A stretch of DNA of 64,000 nucleotides from Girardinichthys multiradiatus (taxonomy: Eukaryota; Chordata; Actinopteri; Cyprinodontiformes; Goodeidae). The position numbers and the translations under genes were made by a program. Positions within the stretch are counted from its first letter, which is position 1. The number at the start of each line of letters is the position of its first letter. The notes beneath the pieces were generated by a model. It worked only from the letters and a program-made list of their open reading frames with translations, was not told the DNA's origin and searched no databases. Shown here in pieces: positions 12,450 to 25,649 of the stretch. Where the stretch lies: contig NC_061817.1 of NCBI RefSeq assembly GCF_021462225.1, positions 9,025,327-9,089,326 of the forward strand. The letters run 5' to 3'.

Positions 12450-12935
12450 GCCCACATGTATGTGCCAGTTGTCTGGCTGACATGTCAAGAAAAGCTTTTA
12501 CCACCACAAATATAAACAACTGGAGTTTGCTGGGCTCTACTGGGACTTTAACTGGAAAATTTACTTTGGTCTGATGGGTTTGAAGCAACACTAAGAATAA
12601 AAAAAAAAAAACGTCTCATGTCCAATTTTATGTATGGTGGAGGGTCTGGGATGCTGTGGGCCTTTTTTCCTTCCAAAGAACCTGGGTAACTTGTTAGAGT
12701 GGATAGGATCATTAACAATTTACATAACAATCTGGCGATCTCAAAGAAAACTTACTTAACCTTCTCTTAGAAACAATTATATCCCAACTGGGATTTTTTT
12801 TCTCTACTGATTAAATGTGCTCAAATTCCAGGTTGGATTTTTCTAAAATGTTCAATATAAGATTATGCTACTGCAGTTAAAGATTAATTTATTTTCGGGC
12901 TTTTTAAAACATCTTTACCAGGAGTGTCCATAAAT
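12450..12935 (+). mobile_element. Tc1-like transposon 3' half (family A, second copy)
   Basis: It shares with the element at 3511-6173 the phrases GGGACTTTAACTGGAAA, GGTCTGGGATGCTGTGGGCC and TTTCCTTCCAAAG. It also shares the 3' end GATTATGCTACTGCAG with TTAATTTATTTT, and ends near TTTACCAGGAGTGTCCATAAATG. An A13-type tract at 12598-12611 interrupts it. The transposase is broken and the left half is missing. Confidence 0.6.
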
Positions 12936-15900
12936 GTCTATGGCACTGCATGTGGACCACAGTGTAAAGACAGGTACACAGATGAAATCCATCACAACAT
13001 CCAAAAACATGCTGCATTCAATTCAAACTGTTGCCCACTACCTCCTGTGTAAACATGGTGTCTTAGTAAAAAAAAAACATTCTACTCTTATATACTTCTT
13101 ACATCTCAGCATTTCCAAACATGCTAAGATGAAATACACAAATATAAAACAAAAAATGTTTTAAATCATTCCTAAAGTAAAGATCATTCCTAAAATAGCA
13201 TCTGTAGCCAAATTTGACAATTTAATTCTAGAAAATACAAACACTGTTGCCTAATTTCATCCAGGAGATGTGTCAGCGGTTCAGTTATCAGCAGCTGTGC
13301 GGGGATTCTGTTAATAAAATGTTTAATAATGCCGACTAACTGATAAATAATGTTTCTGTGCCAGTGAGGCTTTAGCAAGTCCTTAAAAAGAACAAGAAGA
13401 GTTTTATTGCCACTTAATCTTCCAGTATTTGCTGATAGCACCTGATAGAAGGTGTGAAAATAAAAAGAAGCCATAAAACAAAATGGGAAGCATCTGACAA
13501 GAGAAAAAGAGTTGTGCAAACAGAGCATACTGTGCTGTGTTAAAATATTCTTTCTCTAACAGATTTTTGCAGTTTTTGCTTTTTCGTTTTATTTTAGACA
13601 GAGATAACCTGAGTAAATACAGAAGAGTGTAAATACACTCTTCTGAAAAGAAGAGTGGTCCAAAATCTCTCCATATCGAAGTAGACTCATTGTCAAATGG
13701 TGTAAGGGCTTGATGGCAGTTGTGGCAAAGGGTGTCACAAGCAGATATTAGGAGCAATTTTGTTTGAATATCTTTATAAATCATAAATGAAATTATCCTT
13801 TGAAAATGTCTTTGTATTTACTCGGGTCATATTTCTCTAGAAATAAAACTTATTCAATGATTTGAAACTTTTAAGTGCGATAATAAAAAGCAAAAATTGA
13901 AGAAATCTGTAAGACAGCAAATTCTCTTTCACAACACTGCAAGTAACCAGTGGTCAGTTTCACAGCTCTTTTTTTATTCTGTTTATAGGACCTCTGAGTG
14001 AGAACAAAAATGTATATAAATGTATTTTTTGCCTCCCAAAGTCATCATTGCACTGTTTTTGTATAAAATAAAGATGAACCGACCCTGAGCCGACACCTCC
14101 ACACCCTGCTCTGACAGTCACCACCCTAACAATAAAAGATATTCTAATCGCACTCAAACTCTTTAAATTACAAAGCTGCTGTCTTATCTCCTGTCTTTCA
14201 CGCCATAAAGGGAACATAAAGGGACAAATGGGCACCTCTCAAGCTGCCCTCCACCTGTGAATATTAATTTTGCAAGCTAACTGCAGAATCAGCTGCTGTT
14301 GTGGGCTGTCAGATGAGGAGGAGGGGAAAAACACTTTTCTCCAAGCAAGGGCTTTTAATTTTTAAAGAATAGGAGCACACAAGGGCTTTTTATGCTCAGC
14401 ACTGCAGCAATGTCGCTTTTAAGGGTGTAAAACTGGAGGGAGCGTGGAAAAGGCAAAAGACATTTGCACAGAAACAACTGTTTTAAAACCAGCTGAATAG
14501 CTCAGTAGTAATATAACATGCTTTGAGCAAAAGAGAGGTAGAAGACGCTCATCTTCTACCCAGCTTTCTTTCAGTAGGTAGAGATGAGTAATACTGCCTT
14601 AAAGAAAGATAGGATAATTACAAATTATTGGAGTTAAGATTCAGCATACTAGCTAAGCTAACTAATTGCTCAGAACCAGTACCAAATATTACTCAAAATG
14701 TCTCCTTTGTGTCGCAGTGTCCGGGTTAGCTTTAGGTCATAGAATCACTGCTGTATATACTCTTTTTCTGTGTAGGATTTACAGACTCAGCAGTTGTAGC
14801 TATGTAGTTCAGCATAATGAGGGGCCCCTTAGATCCTTAGGGTCTGTTAGGCGCCACATTTAGTACTGCCATCCATGAGCCATGTTAGCATCGACCATTC
14901 AAACCCATGCATGCTACATCCATTCGCTTCCATTGCTTTTAATTGCTGTATCTTAAATCGGGCCTCAAACAGCACCCTGATCTCTGTTGCTGATCGGACG
15001 CTCGGTTGGAACCTTAAAGACGCTTCATTCAAGGCCTAACCTGTGTGGATGTTTACCCTAACATAGCACAGGGTGCTTTTTGAGACTCTCCTTCTGCCAC
15101 CATTCAGCTTTGATACTATATCAACAAGTAATTGTATTATTAGCAAAGAAATATCCTAAAGGTGCCACTGTGCAGAGAAGGACAAACTCTGTCACATTAT
15201 ATACTATATATGTTCATTTTAGGGGAGGGGGATTGATTATAGGGTACAGAGTTGGGAAGCAGAAGTTGTAGTCTTTCTAATATATTATTCTAGTTTCCTT
15301 TTCTACTTTGTCGTGGCTGTGAGGTTTTGTTGTTTCAATCACATCCGACGCCTCTGACAGGAGGGACGAGCAGAGAGCCGGTGGACTGCTTGTGGACATT
15401 TACCTCACCTCACTGGTGCCAGAGACTGCGTTACCCAGCGAGATGTGCAGCACTGCAATACACACTGACAGTAACACACAAACAAGCACTTTACGTTCCT
15501 GTACCTGCAAGTTCCTATACTTCTGAGGACAACATATCCATCACAAAATGGGTTGTTTAAATTGGCAGGGATTGAAAAGAGAAATGAGCTTGTCGTGTTA
15601 TATGGTAATAAGTAGATAAAATTATCTCTAAAATGTTTAGCATTAGCTTTTAATAAACTTTTACCCCCTAATATTTACATTTTCTTAGTGCTTTATTTGA
15701 AGTTGTGGCAAAAGCAGAAACGTTAGACAGAAAAGCCAGCTTACTTTATTCGTATTTCTCGATTCAAGCAAAAATTCGATGAGGTGTGAAACTTTGAGAA
15801 AATAGTCGCTTAACAGTCCTTAAAACAGTCACCCTTGTAGGGGGAAGGAGGGTAATTAGGCTCCCTGTTTTGGAATGTTTGTCCTCATTAGTACAGAAAC

Positions 15901-16979
15901 AAAGCCACACAAGAATAAATACACATGTATGGTCACAATTGCATACACACACACACACATTCCTTAATGCTGAGACATGCACAGATACCCACACTGAGAC
16001 AGCACCCGCTCACAGCTATAGCTTTGCCCAGTGTGGTGCAGAAACTAAGTGCATACTGCTCTATGAAAAATCACTGTGTCATATTTAGTGTTTCTTTGGG
16101 ACAAAACGAACTGTTCCTGATGAGTCCCTGTTGCGTCGACCCAATAGGTGGAGCTTTGAGCAAACTGAGCCAGCTTATCATACATGGACAACCAGATGAA
16201 CTGAAATGTGAATTCAATAGGCTAGTTCTGAGACAAAAATAATCGCTATACGCACTCTAACACTACCAGCACACACTCACAAACACTGACACGAATATAG
16301 TTCCAGTGTGAGGAGGGCTTACAGGTGGATTTATGTCCTGCATGTTTGTGCATGCATGTTTTTTTGTGAGCGGTGATGTTTATATGTGTGTATGTGTGGA
16401 GTTAGCCTATCCTCACACATGCACCCAGTGCCTGCCTATCCTGCCTTCAGACAGCTCCGACATCAGCTGCGGAGCTTCCAGGATAACATTTTTCTGGATT
16501 CCCATGACTTCATAGGGTCACGCTGGAAGTCGGTTCAGAGCTAAATGCCCCCATGGTTCCTAGGCAGTCTCAGCCAAACAAGCTAATTAGACTGTTTTGA
16601 TTTAAGTAAGTTCTGGTGGACTAATGGGGGCTTATTTTACCCACCAGATGTGGTGAGACTTTATAGTAGCAGCCTTCTGCTCGGGCCTGGCTGTGTTTTT
16701 TCTTTAAAAAATTGGTCTATATCTGTAAAACTATATTAGGTACAGTGGAAAGATCTTAGCAGGGAGGCAAAAGTTTATTCACTCTCTCAATGTCCATGAC
16801 CAGTCTTTGAAACTAAGAATGAAAAGGAGCAGTACGCAGGTGTTTTGCAGATCAGCAGAAGGTGTAAAAAGTCAACTTTTTTTGCCACCCTTGATTGCTG
16901 ATGTTGATTCTGGTGTTAAAAGACAACATCTCAAGGTGCAGTGGTTGAGGGAAAGATGTCTGGTTCTGGAACTCCAGGG
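12936..16979. other. Intergenic, mostly unassigned
   Basis: About 4 kb without a recognisable gene. A short CA microsatellite lies at 15945-15960. Frames open on either strand here are short and show no family motif. Confidence 0.45.
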
Positions 16980-17690
16980 TCTCATTTATGATTTTTGCAG
17001 ATAATGTTCTATCCTCTTCTTCAAGCCGAGCTGATTGGAGCACTTTGCAGTGTGAAAATGGGATGCAAGGCAGATTCTCTAAGTTTGAGCCCATGGTTCT
17101 TAACTGGAAAAGGTGGAGTGCTCCATCTTTCTCACTCAAGTGAAGCAGTCCAAGTATTTTGCTGTTTGATTGGCGAATGATAAGAAAAATGGACATGGGT
17201 AGCGAGGTTGCGATTTTCTCTGCAGTAATTTGAGCATTGCTTGTGGCTGTGATGAAGAAGAAGTAGCTGAGCAGAATGCCAAAACTGTTAATTTACCAAC
17301 CTGTCTACGTTGTAACCCTCAGCTAGTGTCACTACGTATCAATGAAGATACTCAAGATCCAAAATACAAGTGGCTGAAATGAACTCCCTCTGTATGGTGT
17401 CTGGACTCAATCTTAGAGGTATTGCGGGAAGCCCAGTCATTGGCGTGAGCTCGAAGTAGTGTTTCTGGATCCTTATTGTTATAAAGAGTCATTTGAGGTG
17501 ATTTAAACATCTGGGAGAAGACCCTCTGGCAGACCCAGAACTCGCTGTATAGGGACTATATTTGTCCCCTCTGGCCTGGGAACCCCTGGGGACCCCCCAT
17601 TAGAAGCTGTATGGGATCAATGGGGAATAGGATGTATGGATTTCCCTACTGCAGTTACTTGTATAAGCTGATCTTAAATAAGTAAAACAA
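16980..17690 (+). mobile_element. Degraded non-LTR retrotransposon, reverse transcriptase 3' part
   Basis: The + strand resembles, with many changes, a common teleost LINE. A broken FADD box is encoded near 16990-17010 (ATTTTTGCAGATAATG), followed by a CCATGGTTCTTAACTGGAAA segment and AAGTGGCTGAAATGAACTCC near 17370. Then come GGGAGAAGACCCTCTGGCAGA, GGCCTGGGAACCCCTGGGGA and a decayed tail near AATTGATGGATAGATAC. The comparison is to the family as I remember it. It differs from the L2-like copies elsewhere in the window and is inactive. Confidence 0.6.
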
Positions 17691-20600
17691 AGATCACTGA
17701 ATTGATGGATAGATACTTCTGGTCTTAAATTACTTGGTATAACAAAAATGTTTATATTATAAGAGTAACCAAAATTAACCACAAAAGAGGAAAACCTTTT
17801 TGCTTAACAGATTGAGAATATGGAAAATTGGATGATAGATTTACCTGTTGAGAGGATTTCGAGACCTTTTTAGCCTTTTTTGCAGTTATGTTCATTTTAA
17901 TTCTTTGAACTGTTTTTTTTTTATCTCCCAAAATTTCCTAAATGGAGTCTATAATAAATCAGCAGCCAACATTTCAATATTATTCTTGCCTTGGTGCTTG
18001 AAAGCTTGTATTTATGATTTTGTTATAACTTTTGCCACAAAGATCCTGTAGTTAAATACACTGCTTTAACCTTAAAAATTTACTACGGGGTTAGTTGTTG
18101 ATACGGCTAACCAAGCATATTTAATGCTGCCATTGGAATGCTGAAAACAGTGGGATGTTTAACCAAATCTGGGAGTTAAGGTGTGCATCACTTACACTGA
18201 GGCTTTTCTAGGATAAAATGTTTTTAGATGTTAAGACGAAACAACTGACTTTACAAGTAGTTCTTATACGAAATATGATAAAAAATCTTTTCAGAGTTTC
18301 TGCTTTCTGACATGTGACTTAGATTGCAGCTATTCTATTCATGTAGGAACCTTTCATTTTACATTGATTCTCTACAAAACATTGGATTTTTTTTTATTGT
18401 TTAATCACCATCATTTTCTCTTTTTATGTAGAAAAAAACCATTTTATAACCAGATTATCTCAAAAAGGCCTATTTGCTCCAATAATAGTGTCTTTTCCTT
18501 ACATGGTACTACACACTGTGGTACAGTTTAGCTAATTTTAGTAGATGCAGGTCAGATGGTGTAACTGATTCTAAAACGTTTTTATTACTACCTCAGCTGG
18601 AGTTCAAGATTTTCAAGCTTGCCAACCTAGCAATATGAAAGTTATTTTAAGATCTGTCAGGTCAAAAACAATTACCACCACTAGGCACTTACATGCTTCC
18701 TTGCTTTATGTAGCCATGACAAAATCCAGCTAGCAAATTATGAGGAACATCACAGACGTATCTATTTTGTGCTTAGATTAAATAGACTGGGAATGTCTTA
18801 TGTTTCATGAGCATGTTTGATAACTGCAAATATGGTTACGCAGATCTATCTGTATTCTCCTCCGTCAAAAGCTAGATTTGGGTTTAGCTAGCAATGCAAC
18901 CAGCACTCGTCGCCAACTTTGCATGGAACTGTCTAAATCAGTGTGAAGTAAATATGCTGCATTCAACATGCCTCAGAAGATCTTGAATCTGGGAAATACT
19001 ACAAGTAAAAAATTTGTAGGATTTGCTAAACATTGTGGTGTCATCTAGGATGATAACAATGGATTTCTCTGCATTTTTTGCATTCAAACAGAAAAGCAAT
19101 GTGCTGATAAATACAAGTTGTACAGGGATATGTGTGCTAGTGGTTTAATAAGATACAAACTGATTAGTAATTTAATCCATCAACTCTCACAACCTTCTAT
19201 ACGCACGGCAGCCATATTGGATTCTGAACCTGTGAAGAGTACTTTCTTTTGTGAATAATGTAGTTTTTGAGAGAAATTTTAGGTACACCAGGAATTGGAA
19301 AAAAGACATTTAGGCAGTTAATTGGTCAAAAGTGGCAGAGTTGCTTATTTTTTGTTTGAGGTGTACAAAACTAGCTTGTAGTAGTCATTATGCACACACA
19401 ATCAATATTTACAGATGTTTTAGTGAGAAAAATAACACGTTATCTGTTTATGCAATTAAAGTTGTAGCCTTTTATTGTAAAAGTGATAAACTCCTGCAGA
19501 AAACAGCACGCTTTATTGCAAAACAATCATTGCTCTCCAAAATCTCTTATATTCTTGTACTGGCTCACTGACAAATTATCTGGATTTAGCACTAAGGACC
19601 CGGAAAAAAGGTGTTTGCTGGGTATTCTCAGAAAAGTTCTCTGTTTTCTGCTTTCTCACATGTAGCTCAACATTAATAAGAACTTCCGTATGTCAATGGC
19701 AAATGACTGTAACCTGACTCTGTCCATCACAAAATGACCTGAGGACTGTTAAAAAACAAACACCAGAGCAAACTCAGGGGAGGGTTCAGTGACATTTGCA
19801 TTAGTTATTCACTAGGGTTTTTTGGGAGTACAGGAAACCACAATAATTGACTGAAGGCTCTTTGGTACAAGATAAACTGGAGTATGAGCTCAGTGAGCAG
19901 CATAAATCTTTCTGGGTTTTTTTTTTTTTTGAGGGAATGTGTTTGGCAGGCATTGTAGCAGTTGGCTGGAGGATTAAACCTTTCTCAAATGAATATAAGG
20001 AAAAGAAACAGGAAATAGCTGTTACTCTTTCTATCCTTAGGGTTCACACTTGGCGTTGTGTTTCCTTTCAGCAAAAATGAAAGCCTCAAGTCATACGTGC
20101 AGCTGAAACCTTGAGTAGCCATTTCAAATATATGAACAAAAAAACTGTTGGCGGCAAAGTTCAAACAAGCCCCTTAAAGCGTGTTGATGGGTGACAGATG
20201 TCTGGTTGAAGATTTGGGCAGCTTTTTAATCCTGCTTCACACCTCTGAGCCCTGTCGTGAAATAAGTAGCCCCTGCAAACACATATATGCACACACATGC
20301 ATGCACGAACATGCTGGCACTCACATGTGCAGACACATACACACACACACACAACTGCCAGCCACTTTCACTGTATAATTTACAATGTGAACCTCCAAGT
20401 AACAGCAGTCTGACATGGACACATGCTGTAAAAATAAAAGCACACTTTTACTTACATTATATAAATATGAATACCTATATGAATATAGTATAATGATTAG
20501 AAAATAAAGAAACCTCTTTTTCAAAATGTTTGTGGTGGATTTTTATTCTTCTTTATAAAAATATGATGTGTTTCTTTGCTTTGCTGCAACTTGCTGTTCC

Positions 20601-20889
20601 TATTAAATGTTTTTGTTTTAAATGTACAGTAAAAATAATCGTATTTTTTTCATCATTTCTCATCAGAAAAAAAACCCTGTGAAGTTCACACGCTCCTGAC
20701 TAAACCTGAAATTGCAGAGAGATGTGTATCATTCCACATTAGCTATCTGATGGATAAAAATGTTTGACTATCTCCACAGCTAGAGCCCAGGGCTCTGAAT
20801 AATGGAGAGAGAGAATGAGAGCGTGGAAAAAAGGTGAGAGCTGAGGGGGGGGCAAATATGTTTAAAGGTGGGAAATGGAGAAAGAATAA
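17691..20889. other. Intergenic, nothing recognised
   Basis: About 3.2 kb of AT-rich DNA, with a T tract at 19919-19930 and a CA-rich stretch at 20278-20352. No exon with family similarity and no named repeat was found. Confidence 0.45.
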
Positions 20890-22312
20890 TACAGGGTCAG
20901 TGCTTCAGTCTAAACGTCTCCTGTGTAGCTCTGGGTTTATGTTTAGTGTTGTCCTGCTAGAAGGTGAAGGTCCCCCACTCTCCCACCCAGTCTCAAGGTT
21001 TTTTTTCAGGATTGCAATGTATTTGGTTTCTTTCACCAACCCACACTGACCAGCTTACTTGTCCCTGTTCAAGAAAACAATATCCCCAGAGCATGATGCT
21101 GCCACCTCCATGTTTTACAATTGCAATGGTGTATTCAGGGTTATGTGCAGTGCTGGTTGTCCTGCACACTTACGTTTTGCATGAGAGACAAAAAGTTTTG
21201 TTTGACCAGAGAATATTCTTCCATGTGTTTATTATATTACTTTCATAGTTTGTGCCAATCTGGACTTGTCATAATCTGCCTGTGTTTGGGATTTTGAGTT
21301 TGTGTTCTGTTTACTTTCTTCTCACTGCCATGTCCTGCACTTGCTTTATTTCAGTTCATGCATGATTATTAGATTCTGTTCTTTAGATGTTTGATACTTT
21401 CCTGGATTGCTATTGTATTTTCCTCTAGATGTGTTTTTCCCTGTTTATGTTCTTTTGGTAGTCTCTTTGTGTACTTATTTCTGTTCACTCAGAGGTTTTC
21501 TGCTACCCCTCTACTCTTCATGCTCGTCTGTGTTAATTAGTCACTCTCCCTCTGTTCTCCTGCATTCCTTCTCCACCAGCTGCTCCTGATTCTCTCCCTG
21601 ATTACCTCCCCTAGTTCATTGCTCCATGCTCCACTTCCCTCAGTATTTAAACTCTCTGGTTTTCATTGTTTGCCACTGATTCCTCTTGATATCTACCCTG
21701 GATGCTACCTTAAATCTTCATGTTTTGTGTCCAGACGGCCTAAGTCTTTTGTTTTTATTAAAACTACTTCTCTCCTCACGATGCGGCTCCCTTGCTCTGC
21801 TCTGCACTTTGCTCCAACCCTAAACCAGCACCATACGACAGGACTTCTTATGGCTTTCTTCACCTCTGGAGTACAAGGCTAATGGTTGTCCGGTCAACAG
21901 ATTATTCTACTGGATATGTTTATCTCTGCTGCTCCTGCAGAGTTACCATGGTCCTCTTGGCTGCTTCTCTGTCTTAATGTTCTCCTTCTCTGGCCTGGTA
22001 GTTCAGGGTGACATGTCTTGGTTTGTAGCTGTGCCTTATTCTATCCATATTCCGATGATAATGAAAGGTTGGGATGTTTTATAACCTACCCTACCTCTGT
22101 TTTAAATAACAGCTGAGATTGAGTTACACACAGGTAGATGCAATTCAGTGCATAGATGACTTCTGCAGGCAGTTGCCATCAGATTAAACCCATGTTTCTT
22201 TTCCTTCCACTTCACATTTATGCACTACTTTATGTAGGCATAACACATATAATTTCAACAAAGTACAAAGAGCTCAAGGACTATGAATACTTCTTCAGGG
22301 TACTGTATTAAA
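20890..22312 (-). mobile_element. Tc1-type transposon (family C) split by a solo LTR
   Basis: Sequence on both sides of the LTR at 21267-21840 belongs to one element. The left side has AGAGCATGATGCTGCCACCT and GGGTTATGTGCAGTGCTGGTT. The right side has CTTCTTATGGCTTTCTTCAC, AGAGTTACCATGGTCCTCTT and GGTTGGGATGTTTTATAACC. The right end, near 22262-22312, reads ACTATGAATACTTCTTCAGG then GTACTGTA, like the ends at 32765-32822, 57520-57552 and 62100-62135. The transposase is antisense and broken. Family C fragments are scattered through the window. Confidence 0.6.
21267..21840 (+). mobile_element. Solo LTR (574 bp) with 5-bp target duplication
   Basis: The segment starts TGTC, ends GACA and is flanked by GGACT at 21262-21266 and 21841-21845. 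Removing it with one GGACT restores the uninterrupted Tc1-type sequence around it. Inside are a TATA-like TATTTAA at 21644-21650 and an ATTAAA signal at 21758-21763, in the order expected of an LTR promoter and polyadenylation site on the + strand. No internal retroelement genes remain. Confidence 0.78.
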
Positions 22313-23330
22313 AACACTTTCTGTGGCCATTTTTCTTTTAAAGGTTTAATGGTTTGTAGAATTCTTATTGAAACATATAATCTTTATTAGAGCAATGATG
22401 CTTTGTAAATAACCATAACTCATAGTTCGTGTGGTAATTTTATTTACTCTTATTTGTATGCACACTGAAAGAGTGTTTTGGGTTTAGCCTCGCATGTTGC
22501 ATAATTACCCTGCTAACATTTATGCCTGATATTAATATTCTGAAAATACCAACATAGAAGGGCATATAAAGAATATAGCATGAGTGGGAAGGTTTTAACG
22601 CAGCTCTCAGATTCACCTCATGAATAATCCTAAATCTGACGTCACAGATGGAGTGCCTCATTGTTAATATGGAGATGAAAGTGTAGGAAGGCATTATAGG
22701 AGTCTCTTGGATTTGTTGCAACTTTTGTTCTTCCAAGCAGCCACCGAATGTGCCAATGTCTCCTGTCATGTCCTTCACAACCTCTCCTTTACACAGATAA
22801 AATGTGGACATGGCCCATGTTTCACCACTTGCTGCTGTCTTCCCCCTGATCATCTTAGCCGTTTTCCTCTCTGCCACAGTGTTCTGGTTTGAAGCCCCAA
22901 CCTTTTATCAAGCAGCAGGGTACTGTAATGATTGCTTTCTTCAGCTCCATTGGCCCAAAAAAGAGAAAATGTCCCAGTATGCTAATAGCCCATAAAAGAC
23001 ACTGAGGATTCCCAGCAGGAAACACACCTGAAGATGATTTCATTGTGCTGCAGTTGACAGTCTGGGTCCAAAAATAAAATGGGATATTGGCGTTGGAGAC
23101 TATTTCCACACCCTGGATAGACCTGTCATGAGGCCAAAATGATCTATAATCATATGAAAAAATTACCCCATGAAACCCTGTTTTTTTCTAACATGATTGT
23201 AAATATGAATATATGTCTAAATATAAATATGGAAATACAAACAATGTAACCAAACAATGAAAACTAAAGAAAATATGAGTTAAAACGTTTTGTGAAATGT
23301 AATAAAAAGTTTTATTTATTTGTTTATTTT
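22313..23330. other. Intergenic, nothing recognised
   Basis: A minus-strand frame of 145 codons (22440-22877) shows no domain or family resemblance and is probably chance. No other feature is seen. Confidence 0.45.
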
Positions 23331-25000
23331 GAAAAGTTAATGACACCCGCACCTTTTTTCCCCACTTAAAATCTCTAAAACAGGCGTGTCACATCAGGTG
23401 TACAATTACAACTGTGTCATTTGAGGTTTGCCTGTTCAAATTTCAGACATTTAGTTTGGTGTTTTCCTGCATATTGGAGTGAGAGTAAGCTCTATTGCAA
23501 GATTGAAAGAGCTGTCCGAGGCCTTCGAAAAAAGATTGTAGTAGCTTATGAGTCTGGCAAGGGATCACAAAAAATATTAAATCACTCATTCCACTGTACA
23601 GAAAACAGTCCACACATGGAGGACATTCAAAAGAGCTGCCAACGCACAAGGTCTTGGCCGTCCAAGCAGGTTTACACCAAGCACAGGCCACATGATGCTA
23701 ACAGAAGTCTCCAAACACCCTAAAATGTCATCATGGGACCTTTGGCTGGCTCTTTTTACTATTGATGAGAAGGTACATGCCCATACAGTCAGAGAGGGAC
23801 TGCACAAGTTTAACTTTAAAAAGGGATGTGCAAAGAGGACATATTTGGTCTCTGAGATAAAGGTCAGGATAAAGTTTGCCAGAAAGAAAGTAGACAACGG
23901 TCAGGAACTCTGGAACATAGTTCTTTGGACAGATGAGTATGAAATAAAATTATTTAGACACCAGAACGGAGGACATGTTTGGCATAAACACTAAACAGCA
24001 TTGGAGAAAAATAACACCATACCAACTGTAAAGCATGGTTTACAAGTTTGGTGGTTTGGGGATGTTTTGCTACAGGAGGACAGTGTTAGTCACCATGAAT
24101 GGGAATATTTATCAGAGGATGGTTGAGGAAAATGCGAGACTATCTGTAAGAATAATTTAAATCTGAGCAGAACTGGACACTGCAACATAATCATCAACCA
24201 AAAATACCAGTAAATCCGCCGAGGACTGGCTGAGAATTAGGAAATGGAAAGTCATGGGCCATGTCAAAGCCCAGATGTTGATTTCATTGAGGTGCTGTGC
24301 ATTAACATGAAACAGGCATACATGTAGGAAACCTCATGTCCTGATCATATGTACTTTATGAATTGTTTTGTTCTGTATTTTGGGTCTTGTATTTTGAGTT
24401 ATGTCTGTAATCTATATTTAGCTCTGTTTACTTAGTGTTTCTGTCCTATCGTTAGCCTATCTCCTCAGTTCCTTAGCCTCGCTCCCTACTCAGCTGCCAT
24501 TCATTCTGTCGATTGTACTCACCTGGTTTCCATGTCACTATTACACCTCCACAGTATTTAAGCTCCCTGGTTTTCATTGTTCTTTGATGGTTTCCACTGC
24601 TGCTCTCAACTTGCTTTCTTGAGTAAGTTCTTCAATTCATTATTAAATGCTACTCCCATCATGTGTCTGCCTCTGTCCTGTTGCCATTTGGGTCCTCGAC
24701 AACAACCTTCTAACATGACACCTCAAACATCTCACAGCTGAAAGTCGAGAGTGACGCAAACGTTTCTTATGTCAGAGACTTGTAGAGGGCTTATTGAAGC
24801 ATCTCACTGAAGTTATTTTGGCCAAAAGGGTCAATTATGGGCTAATATTATAACGTTTTACTGATTGACAATACACATTTTTGTTGATAAATTTTGGTTA
24901 TTTTGTAAAACTTTTTTTTTAAGTGCAACTTTTACACATTTTAACATGTGAACATTTCTTAATAAGAAACTAATATTTAACAGGGTGTCCTTATTTTTCT
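23331..25000 (+). mobile_element. Degraded Tc1-like transposon (family B) split by a solo LTR
   Basis: Left end near 23331-23353 (AAAGTTAATGACACCCGCAC) and right end near 24980-25000 (CAGGGTGTCCTTATTTTTCT) are imperfect inverted repeats. Between them frames on the + strand give a broken Tc1 transposase: SWDLWLALFTIDEKVHAHTV, REGLHKFNF, VSEIKVRIKFARK, IVLWTDEYEIKLF and GGHVWHKH. The C-terminal part is split by the LTR at 24337-24720, after which CTCACTGAAGTTATTTTGGCC continues the transposase end. Many stops show it is dead. Confidence 0.72.
24337..24720 (+). mobile_element. Solo LTR (384 bp) with 5-bp target duplication
   Basis: It starts TGTC, ends GACA and is flanked by CCTCA at 24332-24336 and 24721-24725. 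Its removal rejoins the surrounding Tc1 transposase sequence. TATTTAAG at 24555-24562 and ATTAAA at 24642-24647 match an LTR layout. The phrase CTGGTTTTCATTGTT just after the TATA-like box is shared with the LTR at 21267-21840, so the two are probably related families despite different lengths. Confidence 0.78.
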
Positions 25001-25649
25001 CAAAACTGAATATTTTAAAGGAAAGTTGCTAATCTTAACCTCATTGCACCAAGTAGAAAAACTAAGAGATTAGCACAAGGATAAACAACACATTTGTGAA
25101 ATGTGGCAAAAATGACTAGAAACCATTCAGGACTTGCCCTGATTCATTAATTACTTCCTTAATTAAAAAACTAAATGTGTCATCAGATCAGCTTCTGTCT
25201 AGCTGGAAAGGTTTAATAAAAGAAAATACACCCTGCAGCTTCCAGATAAGGACAAACTTCAAGGAACGAGCACTTTAAGGTCTCATACATGTACATGTGA
25301 GAGCGCCTCTGTCTGTGTGTGCTTGCAGTGGAGTAACACTATGGCTATTTGAAGCGTGAAAAAAAATGCCTTGGAGCTGTGAATGTTGTTCAAGCAGAAA
25401 GACAAGATTGAGGGAGGGGAAGGTGGGGGAATAACTAGGAGGAAAGAGGAGAAAAGGTCACAAAAAGATGACAAAGAAGTTGGGCAGGATCAATAGAAAG
25501 CATAAAACACAAATTTATATTCAGTTCTTTTAATGTTGTAATTGTGAAATGCTGCTTTATATTTATAACTTATCAAATGTTTATAATAATAGCCTGGATT
25601 GTTTTATTGTATTAAATGTTTTATACACCTCTTAAAATACTTAAATGGA
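25001..25649. other. Intergenic, nothing recognised
   Basis: AT-rich DNA without a recognisable feature. Confidence 0.45.

Noticed and set aside
22440..22877. 145-codon minus-strand frame in the intergenic region
   Set aside because: No domain, splice context or family similarity; chance frames of this size are expected in 64 kb.
21267..24720. An intact endogenous retrovirus between the two LTRs
   Set aside because: The LTRs differ in length and sequence, each has its own target duplication, and the DNA between them has no gag, pol or env similarity.
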